Source: Frigoriglobus tundricola (lineage in GTDB: Bacteria > Planctomycetota > Planctomycetia > Gemmatales > Gemmataceae). Taken from it: a stretch of DNA of 64,000 bases. Positions 51,726 to 61,536 of the stretch are shown here, piece after piece. The stretch spans positions 6,696,001 through 6,760,000 of the forward strand of contig NZ_CP053452.2 of NCBI RefSeq assembly GCF_013128195.2, read 5' to 3'. The notes beneath the pieces were generated by a model. That model saw nothing but the letters and a program-made list of their open reading frames with translations. It had not been told where the DNA came from and searched no databases. The translations under genes and the position numbers were made by a program. The first letter of the stretch is position 1; every line of letters begins with the position of its first letter.

Positions 51726-53305
51726 ATGGGTGCCACAACACTTGCTCCCGACGCGCCGCTGCCGACCGATGCCCCCACGCTCCGGGCGATGGGCCGTGAA
51801 CTGCTCACGGAACTCCAGAAGTTGCGCGCCGAGAGCGCCGAACTCAAAACCAAACTCGACGCCGCCCTTAAGCACCGGTTCGGGCGTCGAAGCGAGCGTC
51901 GCACACCACCGCCTGTGCCCACCACCGAGAAGCCACCGCCCAAGCGCGATGACCACGGCCGTTCGCCGTTGCCCGAGCACCTCGAACGTCGCGAGATCGT
52001 TCACGACCTGACCGAGGCGGAGCGGTTGTGTCCGTGTTGCGGACGGTCGCGGGCGTGCATCGGGGAGCAGAGCGCCGAACAACGGGACCTGGAACCGGCC
52101 CAGTTCATCGTCCTCCGCACGATCAAGAGGAGCTACGCCTGTCGGCACTGCGACCCCGAGGTCGTGCCGGCGGAGCAACGCATCCAGACCGCTGGCCCCG
52201 CGCAGGTTGGTCCGATTGCCAAGGGGTTGTGCGGCCCGGGCCTGTTGGCGCACGCCGTCACCGCCAAGTTCGCCGCTCACACGCCCGTGCATCGACTCGC
52301 CGGTCAACTGGCGAGGTCGGGCGTGACGATCGCGTCCTCGACGCTGGGTGACTGGCTGTTCCGGGCGTCCGAGTTGTTGACGCCGCTGTACGAATTGATG
52401 CACACGCGAGTGCTCCCGTCGCGGGTGATTCACGGAGACGACACGGGCGTGAAGTTGCGAGCGCCCGGTTCCACGCGCACGACGAAGGCACACCTGTGGG
52501 CTTACATCGGCGACGCCGATTACCCGTACGTGCTGTTCGACTTCACGAAGGGCTACACGGCCGACGGGCCGACCCGATTCCTCAAGGTTACAAGGGCTAC
52601 TTCCAGGCGGACGCACTGGCCCAGTACGAAAGAGCTGTATGGCGAAGACAAGGTGAAGCACGCGTGCTGTTCGGCTCACGCGCGACGCAAGTTCGTGGCC
52701 GCCAGCGACGCCGGTGACGAGCGAGCCGCAAAGGCGCTGGAGTTGTCGGCAAGTTGTACGCTGTCGAGCGGGCGCTGCCGCCGCTGTTGCCGCCGTCGGA
52801 CGGCCCGGTGGCTAGGGAGCAGCGCCGTCAACGCGAGGAGCAACGGCGCATATTGCGACAACGCGATGCCGAGCCCGTGTGGGACGACCTGTCGAAGTGG
52901 CTTGCGGAACAGAAGTCGGGTGCGCTGCCGAAGTCGACGCTGGGGACGGCCGTCGGGCATGCCTCGAACAACTGGGTCGCGTTGAAGCGATACCTGGATC
53001 AGGGGTTTCTGGCCCTGGACAACAACCTCTCCGAGCGAACGCTTCGGGCCATCGCCCTCGGTCGCAACAACTGGGGCCTGATCGGGAGCGGGGCGGGCGG
53101 GCAGACGGCGGCGGTCCTCTACTCCATCGTGGGAACGTGCAACCACGTGGGGATCGATCCGTTCGCTTACCTGCGTGAGGCGTTGCCCGGTTTGTTCACG
53201 CCGGGCGAGGAACCGACCGCCGAGCAACTGAGCGACTGGCTGCCGGACCGCTGGTTGCTGAACCGTAGACCGGACCCTACCGTTCCCGACGCGACCGCGC
53301 CGTAA
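51726..53305 (+). pseudogene. IS66 TnpC, frameshifted
   Basis: N-terminal coiled coil (LLTELQKLRAESAELKTKLDAAL), zinc pairs CPCC and CRHC, and the DDE region start HGDDTGVKLRAPG are in frame from 51726. Near 52590-52620 a short segment reads correctly only in another frame (GYKGYFQADALAQYE). Near 52750 the frame shifts for good, and the end (LSKWLAEQKSGALPKSTLG, DNNLSERTLRAIALGRNNW) lies in the frame ending at 53305. Inactive copy in opposite orientation to the 48667-50955 element. Confidence 0.85.
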
Positions 53306-53432
53306 AAGCCGCGCCGCGGAACACACGGCCCGGCGGCTGATCCGGAGCGATCAGCGGGGCAATTCCGTTTACCCGACGCGGGTGTGGTTCCCCGGACCAG
53401 ATCAGTTCATTGCCTGCTGCCGGTCCAACCGC

Positions 53433-54356
53433 TCACTTGCGTTCCGTGCCGCCGGCCTCAGCCTCTCGAACCGGGAGGTCGACCTCGCTGGGGCTTACAC
53501 GGCCCTCTTTCCAGGAATCGAAGGACAGCCGAACCTTCGCTTTCCCCGAGCCGACGCCGTCGGGTACCGACAGGTTCCCCCGGAACGCAGCCCCGCACCG
53601 GTACCCATTCAGAGTGTACGTTTTCTTCACCGGCGGGTCCGTTCCGACCGCCGCGGGATACTCGACCTCGACGACCGGACGGACCCCGTCCGGGAACAGA
53701 CAGGCCTTCTCGTCGCAGGTTCGGACCACCACCCAGCAGCCGTGTTTCTCGCTCAGCGTCCCGACGTTGGCGATGAACTCCGGTGGGCCTTTGCCCTTGC
53801 GCAGGAACGCGCTCTCCGGCAGCTTCCAGTTGATCGTCATCGGCGCGATCGTCAGCGGGCCGTGGAAGTGGGCGAGCATGGCCGTTTTCGGCGAATCCGA
53901 CAACTCGACGATGTCGCAGTACTGCTGGTACTCGACTCCGCCCTTGATGGAAACGTACGCCATGAGACCGGGCGGCGTTCCTTTCTTCTTGCGCTCATCT
54001 CGCACCTTCGGCGTGTAGAACGAGTAGTCGGTTTGGACGCGGTCGATGACGTACCTCGTTTTCCCGTCCGGGTCCCGGAGTTCGATCGACTTGCAATCGG
54101 CTTCCTTGGCGAACCGGTTGTGCTCCGCGGTCAGATCGCCGTCGCCGTTGCGGTCGATGTACAGGGCCTCGCCGTCCAGCACGACCCACACACGCAGCCG
54201 CGCCTCGGGCCCGAACACCAAGAGCGCGTACTGCGGGTTTTTCGTCTTGTAGGCCGGCTCTTTGACGAGCCGGCGCTCGACCTTGTCGTAGTCGATCGCC
54301 TCGGCACGGCCCGCAGCCGCAAGAGCCAACCCGCACACGATCACGACCCCGCGCAT
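53433..54356 (-). CDS. Exported EF-hand-like hypothetical protein
   Basis: A 307-residue protein with a signal peptide (MRGVVIVCGLALAAAGRAEA). An EF-hand-type calcium loop DRNGDGDLTAEH (about residues 68-79) is followed by a beta-rich domain (VQTDYSFYTPKVRDERKKKG, GLMAYVSIKGGVEYQQ). Planctomycete secreted proteins with this loop pattern are common, but the function is unknown. ATG at 54356; longer frames upstream lack a leader. Confidence 0.72.
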   Translation of the reverse strand: MRGVVIVCGLALAAAGRAEAIDYDKVERRLVKEPAYKTKNPQYALLVFGPEARLRVWVVLDGEALYIDRNGDGDLTAEHNRFAKEADCKSIELRDPDGKTRYVIDRVQTDYSFYTPKVRDERKKKGTPPGLMAYVSIKGGVEYQQYCDIVELSDSPKTAMLAHFHGPLTIAPMTINWKLPESAFLRKGKGPPEFIANVGTLSEKHGCWVVVRTCDEKACLFPDGVRPVVEVEYPAAVGTDPPVKKTYTLNGYRCGAAFRGNLSVPDGVGSGKAKVRLSFDSWKEGRVSPSEVDLPVREAEAGGTERK

Positions 54357-54543
54357 AACCGTTCCCCCAACGGTCCCAGGGTGGGTGCTTCCCGCCCGAC
54401 ACCCAATCACGACGCCAGCCGGTCCCAGACGTTTCACCCCACATACCAAACGGAAAAAAGCTGGTCGAAGTCCGTGTCCCGACTCACCATCGTGAACGGC
54501 TGGGCGTGCCAGGTATGTGGCATCCTTCGCAGAAGGTTGGGGT

Positions 54544-54573
54544 GTGACTGACGATACGACACTCGTCAGTCAC
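54544..54573. terminator. 11-bp perfect hairpin
   Basis: GTGACTGACGA and TCGTCAGTCAC around an 8-base loop, between the 3' end of the sigma-WD40 gene and the exported-protein gene. No T run follows, so terminator function is tentative. Confidence 0.4.
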
Positions 54574-54647
54574 GTGGTCCCACGGGCGCGAACCAGTCAC
54601 GTGATCCGCCGGGTGGTTACACAGCATCCTTCCCCTGCGTCCGGTTC

Positions 54648-56603
54648 TTACTCCTCCTTGTCCAGAGACCACACGTTCACCGTCTTGTCGCCCGAAGCGC
54701 TGGCCAGGCGTTTGCCGTCGGGACTGAAGCAGACGCTCCGCACAAGACCGGTGTGCCCCTTGAGGGTGAGGAGTTCCCGTCCCTTCACCGCATCCCACAC
54801 CTTCACGGTCTGATCCCAACTGGCGGTGATGATCCGTTTGCCGTCGGGACTGAAGCAGGCACTGCTGACTGGCCCGGAGTGCCCTTTGAGTGCCAGGAGT
54901 TCTTCCCCTTTCTCCGCGTCCCAGACCCGAACCGTTTGATCCTCCAGGCCGGCGCTAGCCAGGCGCTTGCCGTCGGGACTGAAGCAGACACTCAAGACCT
55001 CACCGGTGTGCCCCTTGAGGGCGAGGAGTTCCTGCCCCTTCTCCGCGTCCCACACCTTGATCTCCGCTGGGACGCTGCGACCGAATCGACTCCACGGGTA
55101 GACACTCGCGATCCGTCTGCCGTTGGGGCTGAAGCAGACGCTGCCGGTCGGCCTCACGTCCGCCTTGAGGGTGAGGAGTTCCTGCCCCTTCCCCGCGTCC
55201 CACACCTTCACGTGCTCAAGGCTTATCGTGGCGATTCGTTTGCCGTCCGGGCGGAAGCAGACGCTGCCGGTCGATTGGGTCTGCCCCTTGAGCGTGAAGA
55301 GCTCATGCCCCTTCTCCGCGTCCCAGACCCGAACCGTTTCATCCTCGAACGCGCCGGCTGTGGCGATTCGTTTGCCGTCGGGGCTGAAGCAGACGCCATG
55401 CACCATGCCGGTGTGCCCCTTCAGGGCGAGAATCTCGGTCCCATTCTCCGCGTCCCACACCTTGACCTCGCCCGGACCTGGTGGGTCCCCCCCGGCCCCG
55501 CCAGCTACACCGGCCCCCCCCCGAGGCAATGCCCCGCCACCCGTGAGGATGCGTTTGCCGTCGGGGCTGAAGCAGACGCTCCACACCTCACCGGTATGTC
55601 CCTTGAGGGTGAGCGGTTCCGGTTTCTCGGCCCGCTTCGGTTCCTCGGCCCGCGCGGAAGCCCTTTCCGGCATGGGGAACGATCCCACCGGGAGGGCCGG
55701 ACCGTCCTCCGGCTGAACTTCCGCCTGCGCCGCGGGGGCGGCGAAGAAATGTCCGCCGACCGCCGCCGTCGCCAGGGTGAGTACGATCAGCGCGCCGGCG
55801 ACGACCCCGATTCTCGTTACGGACATGGTTATCAGCACTCCTTCCGTCAGAACGGTGACCTCGGCCGACGCGGCCAGCGCCAGGGGCTTCCCGTTTACCA
55901 CCGCGAGCGCCGCGGCGACCGTCGAATCCACGCAGGTCGGGGGCGTTGCGGTCGCAGCCAGGCTATCGGATGCCATGACGGCGGGCAGCGCCGCGGACCA
56001 GGCGATACCCCGACCCTTCAGCCGGCTGCCCAGAGCCCCGCGCGCCTGCTCAAGTCGCCGCCGGAGGGTGCTCTTGCTCCACCCGAGTTGATCGGCCGCC
56101 TCGTCCTGCGTTCGGCCTTCCAGGTAGCACAACACCAGCGGTAGCCGCAACCTGTCCGGCAAGCGACTCAGTTCATCATCCAGGGCCGAACGGACCTCGC
56201 CCCACGTCAGATCGTCCGGCGACACCGCCTCGGGCCGGGCGGCACCGGCTTCCCGGCGCTGGCGGGCCGCGGCGCGGGCCCTGGCTTTGCGGGAGACGCG
56301 GAGGGCCACCCCGTGAAGCCAACCGGCCAGCGAGTTGCGTTTGCGCACCGTGTGGAGTTCCTGAGCGAGTACCAGAAAGGTGGCCTGGAAGGCGTCCTCG
56401 GCGTCTTGTGGGTGTCGCAGCACGCGGCGGCAGACGTGGTAAACCATCGCCCCGTGGCGGAGCACGATGGTCAGGAGGGCCGACTCGTCACGGGTGGCAA
56501 GCACCCGCTCGACGAGCCGGCGGTCGGACTCGGCGCCGAGAAGTTCGGCCGCCATGCCGCGCGTCAGACGTTGAAGAAAGTCGCCCACACCTGCCGTGGC
56601 CAT
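54648..56603 (-). CDS. ECF sigma factor fused to a seven-bladed WD40 propeller
   Basis: A 651-residue protein. Sigma region 2 (RLVERVLATRDESALLTIVLRHG, DAEDAFQATFLVLAQ) and region 4 (LPDRLRLPLVLCYLEGRTQDEAADQLGWSKSTLRRRL) are followed by a membrane segment (RIGVVAGALIVLTLATAAVGG, about 265-285) and seven WD40 repeats (first LTLKGHTGEVWSVCFSPDGK, last VNVWSLD), enough for one closed propeller. Known in planctomycetes as an ECF group with C-terminal extension, in which the propeller may act as an outer-side sensor or anti-sigma surrogate. Frame intact. ATG at 56603. Confidence 0.9.
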   Translation of the reverse strand: MATAGVGDFLQRLTRGMAAELLGAESDRRLVERVLATRDESALLTIVLRHGAMVYHVCRRVLRHPQDAEDAFQATFLVLAQELHTVRKRNSLAGWLHGVALRVSRKARARAAARQRREAGAARPEAVSPDDLTWGEVRSALDDELSRLPDRLRLPLVLCYLEGRTQDEAADQLGWSKSTLRRRLEQARGALGSRLKGRGIAWSAALPAVMASDSLAATATPPTCVDSTVAAALAVVNGKPLALAASAEVTVLTEGVLITMSVTRIGVVAGALIVLTLATAAVGGHFFAAPAAQAEVQPEDGPALPVGSFPMPERASARAEEPKRAEKPEPLTLKGHTGEVWSVCFSPDGKRILTGGGALPRGGAGVAGGAGGDPPGPGEVKVWDAENGTEILALKGHTGMVHGVCFSPDGKRIATAGAFEDETVRVWDAEKGHELFTLKGQTQSTGSVCFRPDGKRIATISLEHVKVWDAGKGQELLTLKADVRPTGSVCFSPNGRRIASVYPWSRFGRSVPAEIKVWDAEKGQELLALKGHTGEVLSVCFSPDGKRLASAGLEDQTVRVWDAEKGEELLALKGHSGPVSSACFSPDGKRIITASWDQTVKVWDAVKGRELLTLKGHTGLVRSVCFSPDGKRLASASGDKTVNVWSLDKEE

Positions 56604-56743
56604 CGGTGGACACTCCCGCGAGGATCAGCCCTCCGTATGGTAGTGCCCGCAGGAAGTGAAAAGTGTTCACCTTTACTCAGGCGGTGTTCGATGATGGCCA
56701 GTTCGATACAGCGATGCACGGAGTGCCATCGCGCCGACGCTCA

Positions 56744-57304
56744 TTACCCAAGACAAATCAATTTGCCCCTGACGTGATCTGCCGGGCGGTTACGCCCCAC
56801 CCGCACCCACATCAACCCCCACGCCGCCTCGTGCGTTACGCCGGCCAGCCCCCGCCACGGCACCTCCGCGACGAAAACTTGGCCCAACTCTGCCGGCTTG
56901 TGGTGGCCCTCTCGCCAGAAGGAGAACGGCAAGAACGCTGTGCCGCCCTCGCGGAACAGGTGCATTCGCACGTTGTCAGCGGTCGGCCCCCAATCCATGA
57001 ACCGGTAGCCCGGGTACTCGCCGTTGTCGGTCTCGGCATCGGCACAGAGTCGGCGGTGATTGTCGGCGGGTGATAACTCTGGGTCGGGCCGTCCGGTCCG
57101 GCGATACTGCGGTCCGCGGAGAAGGAAACGGACCGAGCGCTCCAGCGTCCCGGCGAAGTGCGGGATGTAAGTGTGATTGTCGTCACACGTCAGCCAGCAG
57201 TCGGCCGCCCACACATCGACTTCGCAGAATGAGTCGTTCTCGCCAGAGAACTGGCCGAGCGCGATTGCGAACCGCGATTGGTCTCCGAACCACCGCTTGC
57301 CCAC
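56744..57304 (-). CDS. Cassette protein, Imm42-like immunity family
   Basis: A 186-residue protein. GTG start at 57304 after AAGAGGGC in the leader beside attC Y. The N-terminus KRWFGDQSRFAIALGQFSGEND matches the IFGDxxRFAI opening of Imm42 immunity proteins of polymorphic-toxin systems. The rest includes VDVWAADCWLTCDDN and VFVAEVPWRGLAGVTHEAAWG. The assignment rests mainly on the N-terminal pattern. No attC is found after its stop; the sigma-WD40 region follows. Confidence 0.6.
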   Translation of the reverse strand: MGKRWFGDQSRFAIALGQFSGENDSFCEVDVWAADCWLTCDDNHTYIPHFAGTLERSVRFLLRGPQYRRTGRPDPELSPADNHRRLCADAETDNGEYPGYRFMDWGPTADNVRMHLFREGGTAFLPFSFWREGHHKPAELGQVFVAEVPWRGLAGVTHEAAWGLMWVRVGRNRPADHVRGKLICLG

Positions 57305-57321
57305 CCGTGTGCCCTCTTGTT

Positions 57322-57411
57322 GTCGAACGTAAAAGCCCACCGGCCGCGCGCGCCGCGGGACGGTCACCGAAGTACGCATGTGTAGCGGACCGGTGCGGCG
57401 TGAGGTTCGGC
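57322..57411 (-). other. attC site Y (90 bp)
   Basis: R' GTTCGAC (57322-57328), R'' GCCGAAC (57405-57411), L boxes close to consensus. Closes the cassette that holds the IS-split DUF6882 gene. Confidence 0.75.
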
Positions 57412-57793
57412 CCGATGCTACCCGTCCTTCACTGAACGACCAACCCAAGTCGTACCGTACCAAACGCGGACATCGCAGAGAGTCAGTCGAGCGCTGGCAG
57501 GAGCGGCGTGACTTCAGCGGGAATGGGTGTGGTAACATCGCCGACAAGGGCCTTGAACTTGATCATGCGCCCCTGCTTATCGAACGCGATCCGTAGGACC
57601 GGGGTACTTGCTTCGAGTACGAGGAAAACATGGGCCTGTTCCTGAATGTTGAGGCCAAGAACATTCAAGTACTCACGGACGGCGATCCGGTGATCCATAA
57701 TCGGGATGGTGCTCACCCCCCTCGGGATGACAACCGCCGCGCGTTTTAAAGGGGGAATGCCGATGGTCCGCATCTCGGGCCAGTCGACAAGAA

Positions 57794-59272
57794 CTGTACT
57801 TTCCGCGAACTTATGGTCAGTTGGCGTGGATCGCGGGGTTGGGAGTAGACGAGTGCCGGTCCGTCCGGGAGGATGGCGTTACCACACGACCTCCCACCCC
57901 GAACGGACGCGGCCATGCCATCGTCGCATACCCCGGCCCCTCGATGCCCGTGGTTTTCCGTGCTCGCCAAGGCCCTGGACCCGCGGTCCGGGCGGCGGCT
58001 CGCGGCCCTGTACCTGGGTCTCATCTTGGCCGGCGGGCGGAAGACGCTCAGCCGTTGGATTCGGGCCGCCGGGCTGTCGAACCAATACCGCCGGTGTTAC
58101 GCCACGGCGGCCGCCGTCGGCCGCCGCACCGAGGGTGTCGCCACGCGCCTGCTGGTGCAGGTGGTCAAGCCCTTGGTGGGGGGCGCGCCCCGGCTGGTCT
58201 TGGCCCTCGACGACACCCCGACGGAGCGGCACGGGCCGAAGGTTCAAGGGGCCGGGGTGCATCACAACCCGACCCCGGGGCCGGCCGGGAGCCCGTTCGT
58301 GTACGGGCATGTGTGGGTGGTTCTCGGGTTGTTGGTTACCCACCCGCTCGGGGGCCTGATCGCCTTGCCCCTGTTGGCTCGGCTGTACATCCGCAAAAAG
58401 GACCTCGGGGCCATCCCCGCGCCGGACCGGCCCGAGTTCGCGACCAAGTTGGAGATGGCCGTGGCGCTGGTGCGGTGGGCCCACGGGTGGCTCAAGATGT
58501 GGGCCAAGCCGGTGTGGGTGGTGGCCGACGGGGCGTACGCCAAGGCCCCGGTGCTCAAGCCCCTGCTCGCGTTGGGAGTGACGATGGTGAGTCGGCTCCG
58601 CAAGGACGCGGCCCTGTGCTCGGTGCCCGAGCCGGAGCCGAAGCGGCGCGGGCCCCGGCGCGTGTACGGGACGCAGCGGGTCTCGCTGGCCAAGCGGGCC
58701 GGCCAGAAGGGCGGGTGGGCCACCGGCACGTTTACCCTGTACGGGAAAGCGGTGGAGAAGAGGTACAAGACGTTCGAGGCCACGTGGCGCCCCGCCGGGG
58801 GCCCGATCCGGGTCGTGCTGGTGGACGAGCCCAAGGGATGGGTCGCGTTCTTCTGCACCGACACCACCGCGACCGTGGCCGACATCCTGAGCCTCGTCGC
58901 CGACCGGTTCAGCCTGGAAACCTGTTTTCGGGATCTCAAACAGGTCGTTGGCGCCGGGCACCAGCAGGTGCGTGGGGTGGCGTCGAACGTGGGGTGCTTT
59001 CACCTGTGTGCATGGGCGTTCACAATGACCGAAGCGTGGGCCTGGGACCGGAAGGCCGAGGACCTGGTGGCCCATCGGGCCGCGTCCCCGTGGGACGATC
59101 CCGAGCGGCGCCCGAGCCACGCGGACAAGCGCCGGGCGTGGCAGCGGGAGTTGCTGGCCGAGGAAATTCAGGCCGTTGTGGGTGAGCACCACGACCCGGT
59201 GCAAATTCACAACCTCGCACGGCGGTGCCTCGACCTCGCCGCGTAAACGCTATAATTTCGCGGAAAGTACAG
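57794..59272 (+). mobile_element. IS4-superfamily (IS701-like) element
   Basis: Inverted ends CTGTACTTTCCGCGAA with one mismatch in the next five bases, and a 6-bp target duplication CAAGAA (57788-57793, 59273-59278). 1479 bp with a single transposase gene. Confidence 0.88.
57873..59246 (+). CDS. IS701-like DDE transposase
   Basis: A 457-residue transposase with D113 in LALDDTPTERHG, the second Asp in VVADGAYAKAP, and the YREK-like glutamate in SLETCFRDLKQVVGAGHQQVR. ATG at 57873. IS701-type enzymes belong to the IS4 clan; the DDTPT box supports this subgroup. Frame intact, and the clean inverted ends and target duplication indicate recent movement. Confidence 0.85.
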   Translation: MALPHDLPPRTDAAMPSSHTPAPRCPWFSVLAKALDPRSGRRLAALYLGLILAGGRKTLSRWIRAAGLSNQYRRCYATAAAVGRRTEGVATRLLVQVVKPLVGGAPRLVLALDDTPTERHGPKVQGAGVHHNPTPGPAGSPFVYGHVWVVLGLLVTHPLGGLIALPLLARLYIRKKDLGAIPAPDRPEFATKLEMAVALVRWAHGWLKMWAKPVWVVADGAYAKAPVLKPLLALGVTMVSRLRKDAALCSVPEPEPKRRGPRRVYGTQRVSLAKRAGQKGGWATGTFTLYGKAVEKRYKTFEATWRPAGGPIRVVLVDEPKGWVAFFCTDTTATVADILSLVADRFSLETCFRDLKQVVGAGHQQVRGVASNVGCFHLCAWAFTMTEAWAWDRKAEDLVAHRAASPWDDPERRPSHADKRRAWQRELLAEEIQAVVGEHHDPVQIHNLARRCLDLAA

Positions 59273-59934
59273 CAAGAAGGAAAGCTATCCCACCATCGTA
59301 TGGGGCCGCGAAGTAGGCGTCAGCCGTGCCGATGCCCACTGCGACCAACGCGAAGAAGTGGCCAGTAAGCCCGTTCAGTGGCTGCTCTGCCGTGGTCAAT
59401 TCTGGGATCGAATGCTTCTCCCCGTATTTTCGCATCCGATTGGCCGACTTGAGGAGCTTCGAGGGGATGCCACTATCCTTGTTGCCCCAAGCCCACAGCC
59501 ACGACGAACTCTTTGTCGCTTGCGTGCCGAGGACTTGGATCGGCCACGACTGTTCACCAACATCCTGCTGAAGTTTGATAATCAGTTTGCCTTCGGAGAG
59601 ATCAACGCTCCACTGTTCGTTATGAAACGAGGTGTCGAATAAGAACTGCCTTTCCAAGGCCGCGAGGACCGACCGCCGGTAAAGCGTGAGCAATGGCTCG
59701 CTCACTCTCGGTAAGATAACCATTTTGCTTCCCCGTGAACGGGTGCCAAACCGGTTCGCGTTGCTGTTTAACTCGCCCGAATAGACAGCGGTGTCCACTC
59801 TCGGGCGGGGGTGTTCCACGTCCAGACGATGCTCCCACTCCCTGACTCGGCCGGGAATGTAACGTACATACGGAACTGAGTCGGTAGCCACGGCGAAATG
59901 CCGGTTCGGGCATGGTACTTAAATTCCACAACTA

Positions 59935-61098
59935 GTGTCCTGAGTCGAAAATTCGGTAGATAACCTTGCGCCGGGTCTCCTGGGCCGGTAGGGTAGGGCA
60001 AAGGAGACCCTAATGGCGCGCCCCAAACCAGCCCTCATTCTGTCCGATGACGAGCGCCAGAAGCTCACCACCTGGGCCAACCGGCCCAAGAGCACCCAAC
60101 GACTCGCGCTCCGCGCGCGGATCGTCCTGGCCTGTGCCGACGAGACCAGCAACAAGGCCGTCGCCTCCCAACTCGGGGTCTGTGCGGCCACCGTGGGCAC
60201 CTGGCGGAACCGGTTCGTCGCCCAGCGACTCGACGGCCTGGTCGATGAGCCCCGGCCCGGCGCCCCGCGCACGGTCACGGATGCCGACGTCGAGCGGGTG
60301 GTCACCGCCACCCTGGAGACCAAGCCCAAAGCCGCCACCCACTGGAGCACCCGGGGCATGGCCCAGGCCACCGGGATGTCGCAATCGACCATCAGTCGGA
60401 TCTGGCGCACGTTCGAGCTGAAGCCGCACCGGGCCGACACGTTCAAGCTGTCCACCGACCCGTACTTCGTGGAGAAGGTCCGGGACGTGGTCGGGTTGTA
60501 CCTGGCCCCACCGGACCGGGCCATCGTCCTGTCGGTGGACGAGAAGAGCCAGGTCCAGGCGCTGGACCGCACCCAGCCCGTCCTGCCGATGACCCCGGCC
60601 CAGGTCGAGCGGGGCACCCACGACTACGTGCGGCACGGCACCACGTCGCTGTTCGCGGCCCTGGACGTGGCCACCGGGAAGGTGATCGGGACGTGCCACC
60701 GGCGGCACCGGCACCAGGAGTTCCTGAAGTTCCTCGACCACGTGGATGCCACCCTACCCCGGGAACCGGGCGTGAGCGTGCACATCGTGTTGGACAACTA
60801 TGCGACCCACAAGACGCCGGCCGTCAAGCGCTGGTTCGTGCGGCACCCCGAGTACCACCTGCACTTCATCCCGACCAGCAGCTCGTGGCTCAACCAGGTC
60901 GAGCGGTTCTTCGCCGAGATCACGGAGAAGCGGATCCGCCGCGGGGTGTTCAAAAGTGTCCACGCCCTCGAGCAGGCGATCACCGAGTACCTGGCCGAAC
61001 ACAATGCCGACCCGAAGCCGTTCGCCTGGGTCGCCGACGCCGATTCCATCCTCGACCGCATCAAGAGGGTTTGCGAACGGACTTCCGACTCAGGACAC
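59935..61098 (+). mobile_element. IS630-family element, third type (1164 bp)
   Basis: Inverted ends GTGTCCTGAGTCG, flanked by TA at 59933-59934 and 61099-61100. Not related to the other two IS630 types in this window beyond family level. Confidence 0.9.
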
Positions 61099-61101
61099 TA
61101 G
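60013..61101 (+). CDS. IS630 family transposase, intact
   Basis: A 362-residue transposase. Helix-turn-helix parts ([22 protein letters not shown] and the [13 protein letters not shown] region). The DDE core has [24 protein letters not shown] and [16 protein letters not shown]. The TAG stop (61099-61101) is built from the target-site TA plus the next G, so the element relies on its target duplication to end the frame. ATG at 60013. Confidence 0.92.
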   Translation: MARPKPALILSDDERQKLTTWANRPKSTQRLALRARIVLACADETSNKAVASQLGVCAATVGTWRNRFVAQRLDGLVDEPRPGAPRTVTDADVERVVTATLETKPKAATHWSTRGMAQATGMSQSTISRIWRTFELKPHRADTFKLSTDPYFVEKVRDVVGLYLAPPDRAIVLSVDEKSQVQALDRTQPVLPMTPAQVERGTHDYVRHGTTSLFAALDVATGKVIGTCHRRHRHQEFLKFLDHVDATLPREPGVSVHIVLDNYATHKTPAVKRWFVRHPEYHLHFIPTSSSWLNQVERFFAEITEKRIRRGVFKSVHALEQAITEYLAEHNADPKPFAWVADADSILDRIKRVCERTSDSGH

Positions 61102-61289
61102 GCAGAGCGTGGGCACACTTCCTGCTCCCCAAAACATCGGACCAGAAGCGAGATCTCGTAGCGATGTCTCCTCTAATGACCGTCGGATTTTCGTTTCAGG
61201 AAGCGGTACCATATTGGGGTTCTCGCACCATCTACGCTCAAGAGTGCCTTTCCAGGTTTTTGGGAGGACGTGACCAGCAGCTGGCATAA

Positions 61290-61418
61290 TCAAGAAACTC
61301 CATCAACACGTCGGAGCGCCATTTGAATGATCTTCCGTACGCTCACGGTTCTGACGTTAAATGCGCCCCGAAGGACACGGCGAGCTTCGCGGACATCTCG
61401 GACGCTCGCATGAGTCAT
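61290..61418 (-). CDS. Possible short leader-proximal ORF
   Basis: 42 codons from ATG 61418 (MTHASVRDVREARRVLRG) to a stop overlapping the TTG just upstream of the split gene. Weak evidence: it follows the cassette leader but with unusual spacing, and the frame has no recognised homologue. It could be a degraded gene or untranslated leader. Confidence 0.25.
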   Translation of the reverse strand: MTHASVRDVREARRVLRGAFNVRTVSVRKIIQMALRRVDGVS

Positions 61419-61446
61419 TCCATCTCGATCACGCCGCCCTCTTGTG

Positions 61447-61536
61447 GCCGAACGAAACAGGTCTTCGGCCGCGCACTCAGCGACACGGTCACCGAACAAC
61501 CGATGTGCAGCGGTCCGGTGCCGCGCCGGGTTAAGC
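61447..61536 (-). other. attC site Z (90 bp, canonical R'')
   Basis: R'' is GCTTAAC (61530-61536), a perfect RYYYAAC; R' is GTTCGGC (61447-61453). The R'' does not pair with this R' but pairs exactly with GTTAAGC at the other end of the same cassette (62041-62047). Confidence 0.8.

Larger units (their letters stand above)
57483..59723 (-). pseudogene. DUF6882 gene split by an IS701-like element
   Basis: Removing 57794-59272 and one CAAGAA repeat restores a continuous frame of 251 codons from ATG 59723 to 57483 (junction GGIAFLL-VDWPEMRT). The 5' part has LGTQATKSSSWLWAWGNKDSGIPSKLL, the core of DUF6882 proteins, which are frequent orphan immunity-like or stress proteins in bacterial accessory regions. 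The 3' part ends EVTPLLPALD, followed by attC Y. Confidence 0.82.
59768..61287 (-). pseudogene. Cassette gene split by IS630
   Basis: Joining 61099-61287 and 59768-59932 (one TA kept) gives an uninterrupted frame of about 117 codons: MPAAGHVLPKTWKGTLERRW..., junction PTLCLVVEFKYHARTG, then QFRMYVTFPAESGSGSIVW. Family not recognised. It lies 44 bp upstream of the DUF6882 gene with no attC between, so both belong to one two-gene cassette, each broken by a different IS. Confidence 0.72.
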
